Shown: piece by piece, positions 39,482 to 48,338 of the stretch | Layout: each line of letters opens with the position of its first letter | How positions within the stretch are numbered: the stretch's first letter is position 1 | DNA from: Sphingomonas caeni | GTDB taxonomy: Bacteria; Pseudomonadota; Alphaproteobacteria; Sphingomonadales; Sphingomonadaceae | Direction: 5' to 3' | Assembly (NCBI RefSeq): GCF_026013415.1 | Contig: NZ_JAPDOK010000002.1 | Coordinates: 310,001 to 374,000, forward strand | DNA: 64,000 nucleotides | Program-made: the position numbers and the translations under genes | Notes under the pieces: generated by a model | What the model was told of the DNA's origin: nothing | The model's database searches: none | The model's input: the letters and a program-made list of their open reading frames with translations, nothing else

Positions 39482-39514
39482 GCGCGGGAGCCTCTAGCTC
39501 CCAGGCTCCCGCGC
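39482..39514 (+). terminator. Hairpin after tonB
   Basis: A perfect 12-bp stem, GCGCGGGAGCCT (39482-39493) with AGGCTCCCGCGC (39503-39514), 9-base loop, begins 9 bases after the tonB stop. No U-tract follows; the next gene starts 17 bases on, so readthrough into the riboflavin operon is possible. Confidence 0.6.
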
Positions 39515-39531
39515 CCCTATCTGTGCCGCCG

Positions 39532-39879
39532 ATGGACTTCTTCAAACGCCTCGCCCCCGGCCCCGCGTTGAGCGACCTGCGCAGCTTCCTGCGCACCCGC
39601 AAGCGCCACCAGATCCTGATGCTGCTCCCCGCTTTGCTGGCGGTGCTCGCGATCATCTATGGCTTCGTCAAGGATTCGCGCTTCTTCCCCGAGTACAAGC
39701 CCAACATCACCTATTTCCAGAGCTGGCCGCTCAACCGGAGCGATGAGGAAATCGCGAAGGACAGGGAGATCGACAAGGTCAAGCGCGCCAAGGCGCGCGC
39801 CGAACTGGAGAAGAAGCAGAAGGCGCGGCAGGCGGAATTCCAGGAGCTCGACAATACGCTCAAGGGATGGGGCCTCTGA
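39532..39879 (+). CDS. Small single-pass membrane protein at the head of the riboflavin operon
   Basis: A 115 aa protein of unknown function: a basic N-terminus (about 1-27), one membrane helix (about 28-46, ILMLLPALLAVLAIIYGF), and a charged, probably helical or coiled C-terminal half rich in Lys, Arg, Glu and Ala (about 75-108). The ribD start lies within its last codons (13-base overlap), so it is translated with the riboflavin genes. I do not recognise the family. Confidence 0.75.
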   Translation: MDFFKRLAPGPALSDLRSFLRTRKRHQILMLLPALLAVLAIIYGFVKDSRFFPEYKPNITYFQSWPLNRSDEEIAKDREIDKVKRAKARAELEKKQKARQAEFQELDNTLKGWGL

Positions 39880-40841
39880 ACGCCGACTCGCGCTGGATGG
39901 CGGCTGCGCTGGCGCTGTCGGAGCGCAGCCGCGGGCGGACGGCGCCCAATCCCAATGTCGGCTGCGTGATCGTGAAGCAGGGGCGTGTCGTGGGGCGCGG
40001 CTGGACCCAGCCCGGCGGCCGCCCCCATGCCGAGGCGATGGCGCTGGCGGAGGCGGGCGAGGCGGCGCGCGGCGCAACCGTCTACACCACGCTCGAACCC
40101 TGCGCGCATGTCTCGCCGCGCGGGCCGGCCTGTTCGGACCTGCTGGTCGCGGCCGGGGTGGCGCGCGTGGTGGCCGCACTCGGCGATCCCGATGCGCGGA
40201 CCAACGGCCAAGGCGCCGAACGGCTGCGCGCGGCGGGGATCGATGTCGCCGAAGGCGTGGCCGAGGCGGGTGCGCGGGCGGCAATGGCGGGGTTCCTGAC
40301 GCGGCAGGCCAAGGGGCGGCCCTTCGTCACGCTCAAGCTGGCGACCTCGCTCGACGGACGGATCGCCATGGCCTCGGGCGAGAGCCGCTGGATCACCGGC
40401 CCCGAGGCGCGCGCGCACGCGCATGTCGAGCGGGCGCGGCACGAAGCGATCCTGGTGGGGCGCGCGACGTTCGAGGCGGATGCGCCCGGGCTGGATGTCC
40501 GGTTGCCGGGGCTCGAAGATCGATCGCCCCGCCGCCTGCTCCTCACCCGCGGTAAAGGCGAAACGGGATGGGAGGTCCTGGCGTCACCCTCCGCCATCGC
40601 CAATCTCGAAACCGTCGACCACCTCCTCGTCGAAGGCGGTGCCGAGACCGCCTCCTCATTCCTTCGCGCCGGGCTGGTCGACCGCCTCCTCCTCTACCGC
40701 GCCCCGATCCTGATCGGTGCGGGCCGCGATGCGCTGGGCGATATCGGCCTCGCCGATCTCGCCAGCGCGCATGGCCGTTGGAAGCTCAACGACACGCGCA
40801 CGCTTGGCAGCGACCGGCTTGAGGTCTACGCGGCCTCCTGA
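39867..40841 (+). CDS. ribD: Bifunctional riboflavin biosynthesis protein RibD (deaminase/reductase)
   Basis: Deaminates and reduces the pyrimidine intermediates of riboflavin synthesis. The 324 aa protein has an N-terminal cytidine-deaminase-like domain (about 8-150) with GRPHAEAMAL and PCAHVSPRGPACSD for zinc, and a C-terminal reductase domain (about 155-324) with LKLATSLDGRIA and SRWITG. The start MGPLNADSR overlaps the previous gene; an ATG at 39897 would cut the first helix. Overlaps ribE by one base. Confidence 0.95.
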   Translation: MGPLNADSRWMAAALALSERSRGRTAPNPNVGCVIVKQGRVVGRGWTQPGGRPHAEAMALAEAGEAARGATVYTTLEPCAHVSPRGPACSDLLVAAGVARVVAALGDPDARTNGQGAERLRAAGIDVAEGVAEAGARAAMAGFLTRQAKGRPFVTLKLATSLDGRIAMASGESRWITGPEARAHAHVERARHEAILVGRATFEADAPGLDVRLPGLEDRSPRRLLLTRGKGETGWEVLASPSAIANLETVDHLLVEGGAETASSFLRAGLVDRLLLYRAPILIGAGRDALGDIGLADLASAHGRWKLNDTRTLGSDRLEVYAAS

Positions 40842-41449
40842 TGTTTACGGGGATCGTCACCGATATCGGCACCATCGCCGCCGTCGAGCGCAAGGGCGAC
40901 CTGCGCGTGCGCGTCTCTTGCAGCTACGACACCGCCACGATCGACCTCGGCGCTTCGATCGCCTGCTCGGGCGTCTGCCTCACCGTCGTCGACAAGGCCC
41001 CCGGTGAGGTCATGTTCGACGTCTCGGGCGAAACCCTTTCGCGCACCGCCTCCGGCATGTGGGCCGAGGGCCGCATGCTCAATCTCGAACGCGCGCTTCG
41101 GCTCGGCGACGAGCTCGGCGGGCACATCGTCACCGGCCATGTCGATGGGATCGGCACGGTCGGCACGGTCGAGGAGGTCGGCGGCTCGCACCATGTCGTG
41201 ATCGCGGCGGGCCACGAGCTAGCCCCCTTCATCGCCCCCAAGGGCTCGATCACCGTCGACGGCGTCTCGCTGACGGTCAATGCGGTGGACGACACGCCTC
41301 AGGGCGTCGAATTCCACCTCAACATCATCCCGCATACCGCCGAAGTCACCACCTTCGGCGCGCTGGCAAAGGGCCAGGCGGTCAACCTCGAAATCGACGT
41401 GCTCGCACGCTATCTTCAGCGCATGGAGGCGCTCCGTGGCAAAAGCTGA
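40841..41449 (+). CDS. ribE: Riboflavin synthase, alpha chain
   Basis: Dismutates two molecules of 6,7-dimethyl-8-ribityllumazine to riboflavin. The 202 aa protein has two lumazine-binding barrels: MFTGIVTDIGTI with ACSGVCLTVVD, and GHIVTGHVDGIG with VDGVSLTVN. It starts in the ribD stop codon (TGATG) and ends 14 bases inside ribBX. Confidence 0.96.
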   Translation: MFTGIVTDIGTIAAVERKGDLRVRVSCSYDTATIDLGASIACSGVCLTVVDKAPGEVMFDVSGETLSRTASGMWAEGRMLNLERALRLGDELGGHIVTGHVDGIGTVGTVEEVGGSHHVVIAAGHELAPFIAPKGSITVDGVSLTVNAVDDTPQGVEFHLNIIPHTAEVTTFGALAKGQAVNLEIDVLARYLQRMEALRGKS

Positions 41450-42575
41450 ACTCGCAAGGCTGAAACATGCCTTCCTCTCCTCCCCCGAGGAGATCATCGA
41501 CGAGGCGCGCAACGGCCGCATGTTCATCCTCGTCGACGACGAGGACCGCGAGAATGAAGGCGACCTCATCATCCCCGCGCAGATGGCGACCCCCGACGCG
41601 ATCAACTTCATGGCCAAGTTCGGCCGCGGGCTGATCTGCCTCGCGATGACGCGCGAACGGGTCGAGACGCTCGGCCTCGAGCTGATGAGCCGCGCCAACG
41701 GGACGCGGCACGAGACCGCTTTCACCGTCTCGATCGAGGCGAAGGAGGGCGTCACCACCGGCATCTCCGCCGCCGACCGCGCGCGCACCGTCTCGGTCGC
41801 GATCGACGCGTCGAAGGGCGCCGACCAGATCGTCACCCCCGGTCATGTCTTCCCGCTGGTCGCGCGCGACGGCGGCGTGCTGGTCCGCGCCGGGCATACC
41901 GAGGCCGCGGTCGATGTCGCGCGCCTCGCCGGGCTCAATCCCTCGGGCGTGATCTGCGAGATCATGAACGAGGACGGGACGATGGCGCGGATGGACGATC
42001 TCGTCTCGTTCGCGCAGTTCCACAATCTCAAGATCGGCACGATCCGCGACCTGATCGCCTATCGCCGCCGCCACGACCATCTCGTCGAGAAGCGCGCCGA
42101 GGCCAGGTTCGCGAGCGACTGGGGCGGCGACTGGACCGCGCTCACCTTCTGGAACAAGGCGACCGGCAGCGAGCAGGTCGCGCTCGTCAAGGGCAAGGTC
42201 GATCCGTCGAAGCCGACCTTGGTCCGCATGCACGCCCTCTCCCCCTTCGCCGACATCTTCGGCGAGGGCGGCAAGCGCGGCGGGCTGCTGCGCCGCTCGA
42301 TGGAGATCATCGCCGAGGAAGGCGCAGGGGTGGTGGTGGTGATCAACCGCTCGCGGCCCGACAATTTCACCGTCGCGCTCCAGGCGCGCGCGGGCACGCT
42401 CGAGCCCAAGGATATGGACGAGCTGCGCGATTACGGCGTCGGCGCGACGATCCTGACCGAGCTGGGCGTCAAGGACATGATCCTGCTCACCAACACGCAT
42501 CATACCCTGGTGGGCCTCGACGGTTACGGCCTGTCGATCGTCGGCGAACGCGCCATTTCGGAAAGTGACGCCTGA
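41436..42575 (+). CDS. ribB: RibBX: 3,4-dihydroxy-2-butanone-4-phosphate synthase with a degenerate GTP cyclohydrolase II-like domain
   Basis: The N-terminal domain (about 15-215 of 379) is a complete DHBP synthase that makes the four-carbon unit of riboflavin from ribulose-5-phosphate: [44 protein letters not shown]. The C-terminal part resembles GTP cyclohydrolase II, for example the [14 protein letters not shown] and [11 protein letters not shown] stretches, but lacks the zinc cysteines (C-x10-C-x-C) and the RGIGL motif, so it should not have that activity. This matches the RibBX variant known in Proteobacteria. The GTG start has GGAGG 7 bases upstream. A separate active RibA is expected elsewhere. 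Confidence 0.9.
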   Translation: MAKAELARLKHAFLSSPEEIIDEARNGRMFILVDDEDRENEGDLIIPAQMATPDAINFMAKFGRGLICLAMTRERVETLGLELMSRANGTRHETAFTVSIEAKEGVTTGISAADRARTVSVAIDASKGADQIVTPGHVFPLVARDGGVLVRAGHTEAAVDVARLAGLNPSGVICEIMNEDGTMARMDDLVSFAQFHNLKIGTIRDLIAYRRRHDHLVEKRAEARFASDWGGDWTALTFWNKATGSEQVALVKGKVDPSKPTLVRMHALSPFADIFGEGGKRGGLLRRSMEIIAEEGAGVVVVINRSRPDNFTVALQARAGTLEPKDMDELRDYGVGATILTELGVKDMILLTNTHHTLVGLDGYGLSIVGERAISESDA

Positions 42576-42994
42576 TGGCCAAGGTCCTGATCGTCGAGGC
42601 GCGGTTCTACGATCACCTCGCCAACATGCTGCTCGCCGGCGCGCGCACCGCGCTGCAGGAGGCAGGCCATGACTATGAGGTGGTCACTGTCCCCGGCGCG
42701 CTCGAAATCCCTGCCGCGGTCTCGATGGCGGCCGAGACCGGCGATTACGATGCCTATGTCGCATTGGGCGTGGTGATCCGCGGCGAGACCTATCATTTCG
42801 AGGTGGTCTCGAACGAAAGCGCGCGCGCGATCATGGCGCTGTCGCTCGACGGGCTCCCCATCGGCAACGGTATCCTGACTGTCGAGGACGAAGCCCAGGC
42901 CATCGTCCGCGCCGATGCCGAGCAGCTCGACAAGGGCGGCGGCGCGGCCCGCGCGGCCTGCACGATGCTCGCGCTCAAACAGCGCTTCGGCTGA
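42575..42994 (+). CDS. ribH: 6,7-dimethyl-8-ribityllumazine synthase
   Basis: Joins the RibB and RibD products to lumazine. The 139 aa protein has [21 protein letters not shown] and the catalytic His in [10 protein letters not shown] (about 66-75). It overlaps ribBX by one base (TGATG) and closes the operon, which lacks only ribA and the FAD synthetase gene. Confidence 0.95.
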   Translation: MAKVLIVEARFYDHLANMLLAGARTALQEAGHDYEVVTVPGALEIPAAVSMAAETGDYDAYVALGVVIRGETYHFEVVSNESARAIMALSLDGLPIGNGILTVEDEAQAIVRADAEQLDKGGGAARAACTMLALKQRFG

Positions 42995-42999
42995 CAGCC

Positions 43000-43431
43000 A
43001 TGGACATGCCCCCCTCGCGCTACAAGGTGGTCGAGGAGGGGCGCCGGCTCGTGGTGATCGACCGGATGACCGGCGAGCGCGTGCACCGGCAAATGCCCGG
43101 ACCCTCGCGACCCGGATCGTCGCCGCCCCAGGCCGCCAACCGCGCGCCGCTCCCTGAGCCGGCGCCGCGCGCGGCTCAGCCGGGCGAGACGGTCCTGACC
43201 ACCCAGCGCTGGTTCGACGACAAGGGACCTCGCACGATCGCGCTGCGCGGCGACGCGAGCATGACGATCGTCGTCGCGGCGCTGGTCGTGCTGGTCGTGC
43301 TCGGGATCGTCTTCGCCTGGGCCGGCTTTTTCGGCCTGTTCGTGATCGCCTTCCTGGCATTCAACAAGGGCACGCTCCCAGCGCTGCGCAAGGGCGTGAC
43401 CGTCTGGCTCGACAGCCTCGAAAAGGTTTAG
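43000..43431 (+). CDS. Two-helix membrane protein of unknown function
   Basis: A 143 aa protein: a soluble N-terminal part (about 1-80) with a Pro/Ala/Arg-rich linker, then two adjacent hydrophobic segments (about 88-107 and 110-123) and a short amphipathic end (GVTVWLDSLEKV). No family recognised. It follows ribH by 5 bases and may be co-transcribed, though no good Shine-Dalgarno is seen. Its stop overlaps the convergent ene-reductase stop by 4 bases. Confidence 0.65.
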   Translation: MDMPPSRYKVVEEGRRLVVIDRMTGERVHRQMPGPSRPGSSPPQAANRAPLPEPAPRAAQPGETVLTTQRWFDDKGPRTIALRGDASMTIVVAALVVLVVLGIVFAWAGFFGLFVIAFLAFNKGTLPALRKGVTVWLDSLEKV

Positions 43432-44510
43432 GCCGCCACCTCCCCCAGCGCCGGATAGTCGACATAGCCTTCGGGCCCATTGGTGTAGAAGGTCGCGACA
43501 TCGGGCTTGTTGAGCGGCGCGCCGATCCGCAGCCGTTCGACCAGATCGGGATTGGCGAGGAAGGGGCGGCCAAAGGCGATCCCGTCGGCGACGCCCGAAT
43601 CCAGATCGGCCTGCGCGCTTTCCAGCCGGTACGCCTCGTTGAGGATCAGCGGGCCGGCGTACACCTTGCGGATCTCGGGCGAGAGCGGCGGCACGTCGCT
43701 CGGGCGGAAGGTCGAGGCCGGCTTGGATTCGCGCAGCTCGAGAAAGGCGATGCCCTGCTCGCCCAGCCATTTCGCCGCGGGCACGAACACGCTCTCGGGA
43801 TCGCTGTCGTCGCAGCCCTGCACCTCGCCATTGGGCGAGAGGCGCACCGCGGTGCGGTCGGCGCCCGCCTCGGCGATCAGCCGCAGCGTCGCTTCGCGCA
43901 GCAGCCGGGTGCGGTTCTCGGGCGCCCCGCCATAATCGTCGTCGCGGAAGTTCGAATTGTCGCGCAGGAACTGGTCGATCAGATAGCCATTGGCGGCGTG
44001 AAGCTGGACCCCGTCGAACCCGGCGGCGAGCGCATTGCGGGTGGCGCTGGTATAATCGTCGAGCACCCGGGCGATATCGTCCCGCGTCGCGGGCCGCGCC
44101 TCGGCATAGGGGTTGGGGCCGACATGGCCCGGTCGCGGCGGCGCGGTGGTCGCCGAGCTGGAGAGCGGCTGCATGCCGATCACGTCGGGGCGCGACAGCC
44201 GGCCCATATGCCAGAGCTGCGCGACGATCCGCCCGCCGGCGCGGTGGATCTTCTCGACCACCGGCTTCCACGCCTCGACCTGTTCGGCGGTCCACAGCCC
44301 CGGGGCATTGGGCCAGCCCAGCCCTTCGCGGCTGATCCCCGTCGCCTCGGAGATGATCAGCCCGGCCGCGGCGCGCTGGGCGTAATAATCGCCCATGATC
44401 GGCGTGGGGACATGAGCCGCGGTCGCACGGCCGCGGGTGAGCGGGGCCATCAGGACGCGGTTGGGCGCATGGATCGCACCGAGCTGGATGGGATCGAACA
44501 GGCTGGGCAT
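43428..44510 (-). CDS. Old yellow enzyme family ene-reductase (NemA/XenB type)
   Basis: A 360 aa FMN-dependent TIM-barrel reductase acting on activated C=C bonds and nitro compounds. The start SLFDPIQLGAIHAPNRVLMAPLTR, QLWHMGR, GVQLHAANGYLIDQFLRD (His/Asn/Tyr of the active site) and IAFGRPFLANPDLVERL are classical. Cytosolic. It is divergent from the EamA exporter gene, across 54 bases, and convergent with the membrane protein gene. Confidence 0.95.
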   Translation of the reverse strand: MPSLFDPIQLGAIHAPNRVLMAPLTRGRATAAHVPTPIMGDYYAQRAAAGLIISEATGISREGLGWPNAPGLWTAEQVEAWKPVVEKIHRAGGRIVAQLWHMGRLSRPDVIGMQPLSSSATTAPPRPGHVGPNPYAEARPATRDDIARVLDDYTSATRNALAAGFDGVQLHAANGYLIDQFLRDNSNFRDDDYGGAPENRTRLLREATLRLIAEAGADRTAVRLSPNGEVQGCDDSDPESVFVPAAKWLGEQGIAFLELRESKPASTFRPSDVPPLSPEIRKVYAGPLILNEAYRLESAQADLDSGVADGIAFGRPFLANPDLVERLRIGAPLNKPDVATFYTNGPEGYVDYPALGEVAA

Positions 44511-44564
44511 GCGGATTTGGCTCCGGGACTATGGTCTGCGTCAGATAGGGCGCTACAGGGCGGC

Positions 44565-45494
44565 ATGCACGAAAATGGGTCCCCAAGAAAAACTGAGTCC
44601 GCGCAAACCGGAAATGCCCTCCCGGTTGCGGCCTTGCTCGGGGGCAATGTCGCGCTGGCGTTCGGCCCCTGGTTCGTGCGGCTCGCCGATGTCGGGCCGG
44701 TCGCGGCGGCCTTTTGGCGGATCGCGCTCGCGCTGCCGTTGCTGGTCGCGCTTTGCTATGCCGGCAAGAGGCGCCCCTTCGCGGGCGCGGCTGCGCTCTG
44801 GGCGACGCTGCTGATCGGCGGGATCGCCTTCGCCGCCGATCTGGCGAGCTGGCATCTCGGCATCCTGCGCACCACGCTCGCCAACGCCACCCTGTTCGGC
44901 AATTCGGCGACGCTCATGTTCCCGATCTATGGCTTCCTGGTCGCACGCGCCTGGCCGACGCGGATGCAGGGCGCCGCCTTGCTGCTCGCGGCGCTCGGCG
45001 CGGCGCTGCTGCTCGGCCGCTCCTACGAGCTCTCGCCCAAGCATCTCGCCGGCGACCTGCTCTGCCTGCTCGCGGGGACGCTCTACACCGTCTATTTCGT
45101 GCTGATGGCGCGCGCGCGCGCGACGATGGCGCCGATCCCCGCGCTCGCCCTCTCCAGCCTCGCCAGCGCGCTTCCGCTGCTGCTGTTCGCCACGCTCCTC
45201 GGCGAGACGGTGATGCCGCACCATTGGGGAATATTGATCGGCCTCGCGCTGGCGAGCCAGGTGGTGGGTCAGGGGCTGATGATCTACGCGATCGGCCATC
45301 TCTCGCCGCTCGTCGTCGGCATCGCGCTGCTCACCCAGCCGATCGTCGCGGCGACCGTCGGCTGGCTGGCCTATGGCGAGCGGCTCGGCTGGCCCGATCT
45401 GCTCGGCGCGGTGATGGTCGCGGTTGCATTGGTGCTGGTGCGGCTTGCGCCCGACGGCGGGAGCATTAGATCGAAAGCCGAAGGAGCCGCCTGA
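44565..45494 (+). CDS. EamA/DMT-family transporter
   Basis: A 309 aa inner-membrane protein with ten hydrophobic segments in two EamA repeats, the usual layout of drug/metabolite exporters. NVALAFGPWFVRLADVGPVAAAFWR (repeat one, residues about 24-48) and the LTQPIVAATVGWLAYGERL (repeat two) stretches are characteristic. Substrate unknown. The start MHENGSPRK has a weak Shine-Dalgarno. Its stop overlaps the COQ9 start by one base (TGATG). Confidence 0.9.
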   Translation: MHENGSPRKTESAQTGNALPVAALLGGNVALAFGPWFVRLADVGPVAAAFWRIALALPLLVALCYAGKRRPFAGAAALWATLLIGGIAFAADLASWHLGILRTTLANATLFGNSATLMFPIYGFLVARAWPTRMQGAALLLAALGAALLLGRSYELSPKHLAGDLLCLLAGTLYTVYFVLMARARATMAPIPALALSSLASALPLLLFATLLGETVMPHHWGILIGLALASQVVGQGLMIYAIGHLSPLVVGIALLTQPIVAATVGWLAYGERLGWPDLLGAVMVAVALVLVRLAPDGGSIRSKAEGAA

Positions 45495-46150
45495 TGCTGC
45501 CGCCCGATCCGACGCTCGACGAAATCCGCTTGGGCCTTGCGCCGCTGGTCGCCGATAACGCGGCCTTCGACGGATGGAGCGCGCGCGCGGCCGAGGCGGC
45601 GGCGCGGGCATTGGGGATCGAGCCGAGCATCGCCGCCATCGCCTTTCCGGGCGGCCCGGTGGAGATGATCGACGCCTGGTTCGCGAGCATCGATGCCGCG
45701 ATGGCTGCGCGCTTCACCCCCGATCAGCTCGGCAACATGAAGGTGCGCGAACGGATCACGAGGCTGGTCGAGACCCGCCTCGAGTTGGTCGCCCCCCACC
45801 GCGAGGCGCTCCGCCGCGCGGTCGCGATCCTCGCCATGCCGCAGAACCTTGGCGCTGCCGCCAGGCTCGGCTGGCGCTCGGCGGATGTGATGTGGCGCCT
45901 CGCCGGCGACACCGCGACCGACTATAACCACTATACCAAGCGCGCGATCCTCGGCTCGGTCTATGCCGCGACCGTCACCGTCTTCCTGAACGACGAGAGC
46001 GAAGGCTGGGCAGAGACGCGCGCCTTCCTCGCCCGGCGCATCGAGGGGATCATGGCGTTCGAAAAGGCCAAGGCCAAATGGCTGGGCCGCGACAGCCATC
46101 GGTTGAGCCTCAGCCGTTTCATCGGGCGGCTGCGTTATCCGGCGGTGTAA
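45494..46150 (+). CDS. COQ9 family protein (ubiquinone biosynthesis)
   Basis: A 218 aa protein of the COQ9 family. The conserved C-terminal region includes LGWRSADVMWRLAGDTATDYNHYTKR, here about residues 127-152, and a final helix. Eukaryotic COQ9 binds lipid and presents ubiquinone intermediates to COQ7; alphaproteobacterial members have the same fold and probably the same role. Translationally coupled to the EamA gene, with no functional link apparent. Confidence 0.88.
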   Translation: MLPPDPTLDEIRLGLAPLVADNAAFDGWSARAAEAAARALGIEPSIAAIAFPGGPVEMIDAWFASIDAAMAARFTPDQLGNMKVRERITRLVETRLELVAPHREALRRAVAILAMPQNLGAAARLGWRSADVMWRLAGDTATDYNHYTKRAILGSVYAATVTVFLNDESEGWAETRAFLARRIEGIMAFEKAKAKWLGRDSHRLSLSRFIGRLRYPAV

Positions 46151-46181
46151 TTCGCAATATTCCTATCTGGCGCCGCCCGCC

Positions 46182-46200
46182 TGTTATTGATAATCACTCG
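46182..46200. promoter_or_regulatory. Candidate Fur box upstream of feoAB
   Basis: The sequence TTGATAATCACTCGC at 46187-46201 contains the TGATAATCA core (46188-46196) of the Fur consensus in an otherwise GC-rich region, directly before feoA. Iron repression of feoAB by Fur is expected. The right half-site is poor. Confidence 0.5.
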
Positions 46201-46204
46201 CATC

Positions 46205-46474
46205 ATGAACCTCGCCACCGCGATTCCCCTGACCACCGCGCTCGCCCGGCTGACCCCGCTCAGGCCCGGCACGGTCGCGAGCGTCGACTGGAAATCGCTC
46301 ACCGCCCCCGAGGCGCGGCGCCTTCGCGAGCTGGGCCTCGACGAGGGGGTCGAGGTCGAACTGATCAAGGGCTCGGGCATCCTCGGCGGCCCGGTCGCGT
46401 GCCGGATCGGACGGATGACCGTCGCGCTTCGCCGCCACGTCGCGGGTGCCATCCACGTGTCTCCGCTGGCCTAG
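46205..46474 (+). CDS. feoA: Ferrous iron transport protein A
   Basis: An 89 aa SH3-like cytosolic protein that assists FeoB. It has the LTPLRPGTVASVD opening, RRLRELGLDEGVEVELIKG and a final VALRRHVAGAIHV strand. It precedes feoB by 4 bases, the normal order; no feoC is seen. Confidence 0.93.
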   Translation: MNLATAIPLTTALARLTPLRPGTVASVDWKSLTAPEARRLRELGLDEGVEVELIKGSGILGGPVACRIGRMTVALRRHVAGAIHVSPLA

Positions 46475-46478
46475 CCTC

Positions 46479-48332
46479 ATGAACCCCGTCCCGCTGATCG
46501 CGCTGGTCGGCAATCCCAATGCCGGCAAGAGCGCTCTGTTCAACGCGCTGACCGGTGCGCGCCAGAAGGTCGGCAATTATCCCGGCGTCACCGTCGAGCG
46601 CCATGCCGGCCGGATGGCGCTGCCCGATGGCCGCCCGGTCGAGCTGCTCGACCTGCCCGGCGCCTATAGTCTCGATCCGTCGAGCCCCGACGAGGCGGTG
46701 ACGCGCGACGTGCTGATCGGCAAGCAGGAGGGCGAGCGCCTGCCCGACGCCATTATCGTCGTGGTCGACGCCTCGAACCTCGACAATCACCTGCGCTTCA
46801 CGCTCCAGCTGATCGCGCTGGGGCTGCCGATCGTGGTCGCGCTCAACATGATCGATTTGGCTGAACGCGACGGGCTCAAGCTCGATTACCTAGCGCTCGA
46901 GGGCGAGCTCGGCGTGCCGGTGGTCCCCACCGTCGCTGTGCGCAAGCGCGGGCTCGACCAACTGCGCGAACGCCTGGGCGAGGTGGTGCGCGAAGGCGCG
47001 ACCCGGATCGAGAAGGGCGCGGGCGTCCAGCACGATATCGTCGTGCTCCAGCGCCGCGCGCGCCAGATCGCGCTCGCCGCGACGGTTTCGGAAACCGCCG
47101 GCCGCCGCTGGACCCACCGGATCGACGCGGTCGCGCTCCATCCGGTCGCGGGGCCGGTGCTGCTGCTCACCCTGCTCTTCGTCATGTTCCAGGCCGTGTT
47201 CGCCTGGTCCGAGGCGCCGATCGGCTGGATCGAGACGCTGATGGGCTGGCTGTCCGGCGCGGTGGGCGGGGCGCTTCCGCAAGGCTTTATCCGCTCCTTC
47301 CTCGTCGACGGGCTGATCGCGGGCGTCGGCGCGGTAGTGGTGTTCCTGCCGCAGATCCTGATCCTGTTCACCTTCATCCTCGTGCTCGAGGCGTCGGGCT
47401 ATATGGTCCGCGCCGCCTTCCTGATGGACCGGCTGATGGCGAGCGTCGGCCTGTCGGGCCGCGCCTTCATTCCGCTGCTGTCGAGCTTCGCCTGCGCCGT
47501 CCCCGGCATCATGGCGACGCGGACGATCAGCGACGAGAAGGAAAGGCTGACGACGATCCTGATCGCGCCGCTGACGACCTGCTCGGCGCGGTTGCCGGTC
47601 TATACCATCGTGATCGGCGCGGTGATTCCCAACGCCAGCGTGCTGCCGGGGGTGGGGATGCAGGGCCTCGTGCTGTTCGGCCTCTATGTCCTCGGCGTGA
47701 TCGGCGCCTTCCTCGCGGCGCTGCTGCTGCGGCGCACCGTGACCAAGGGCGCGACCAGCGGCTTCATGATGGAGATGCCGAAGTACCAGGCCCCGCGGCT
47801 GCGCGACGTGGCGCTCGGCCTGCTCCAGCGCGCCGAGATTTTCCTGAAGCGCGCGGGCACCACCATCGCGCTCACCGTCGCGATCCTCTGGGTGCTCGCC
47901 TCCTATCCGGTCGCGGGTCCGGGGCAGAAGCAGAGCGAGGTCTCGATCGCCGGGCATATCGCGAGCGGGATCGAGGTCGTGGTCAAGCCGATCGGCTTCA
48001 ACCATGATATCGCGTTGGCGCTGCTCCCCGCCATGGCCGCGCGCGAGGCGGCGGTGGCGGCGATCGGCACCGTCTATGCGGTCGACGACCCCGATGGCGA
48101 CCGCGGCCAGGACAGGATCCGCTCGCAGATCGGCGCGCGCTGGAGCCTGCCGACCGCGCTCGCCTTCCTGATGTGGTTCGTCTTCGCCCCCCAATGCATC
48201 TCGACCATCGCCGTGACGCGGCGCGAGACCAATGGCTGGAAATGGCCGGCCTTCATGATCGGATACCTGTTCGCGCTGGCGTACGTGGCGGCGGGGCTCA
48301 CCTTCTGGACGGCGACGGCGATGGGGCTTTAG
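46479..48332 (+). CDS. feoB: Ferrous iron transport protein B
   Basis: A 617 aa inner-membrane Fe(II) transporter with an N-terminal G domain: GNPNAGKS (about 11-18), NYPGVTVE, DLPGAYSL and NMID-type recognition. Two Gate-like membrane repeats follow, with SSFACAVPGIMATR (Cys in the pore region) and its second counterpart with LPAMAAREAAVAAIG. It is shorter than E. coli FeoB (773 aa), as in other alphaproteobacteria. The promoter of feoA has a Fur-like site. Confidence 0.95.
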   Translation: MNPVPLIALVGNPNAGKSALFNALTGARQKVGNYPGVTVERHAGRMALPDGRPVELLDLPGAYSLDPSSPDEAVTRDVLIGKQEGERLPDAIIVVVDASNLDNHLRFTLQLIALGLPIVVALNMIDLAERDGLKLDYLALEGELGVPVVPTVAVRKRGLDQLRERLGEVVREGATRIEKGAGVQHDIVVLQRRARQIALAATVSETAGRRWTHRIDAVALHPVAGPVLLLTLLFVMFQAVFAWSEAPIGWIETLMGWLSGAVGGALPQGFIRSFLVDGLIAGVGAVVVFLPQILILFTFILVLEASGYMVRAAFLMDRLMASVGLSGRAFIPLLSSFACAVPGIMATRTISDEKERLTTILIAPLTTCSARLPVYTIVIGAVIPNASVLPGVGMQGLVLFGLYVLGVIGAFLAALLLRRTVTKGATSGFMMEMPKYQAPRLRDVALGLLQRAEIFLKRAGTTIALTVAILWVLASYPVAGPGQKQSEVSIAGHIASGIEVVVKPIGFNHDIALALLPAMAAREAAVAAIGTVYAVDDPDGDRGQDRIRSQIGARWSLPTALAFLMWFVFAPQCISTIAVTRRETNGWKWPAFMIGYLFALAYVAAGLTFWTATAMGL

Positions 48333-48338
48333 GCTGCG

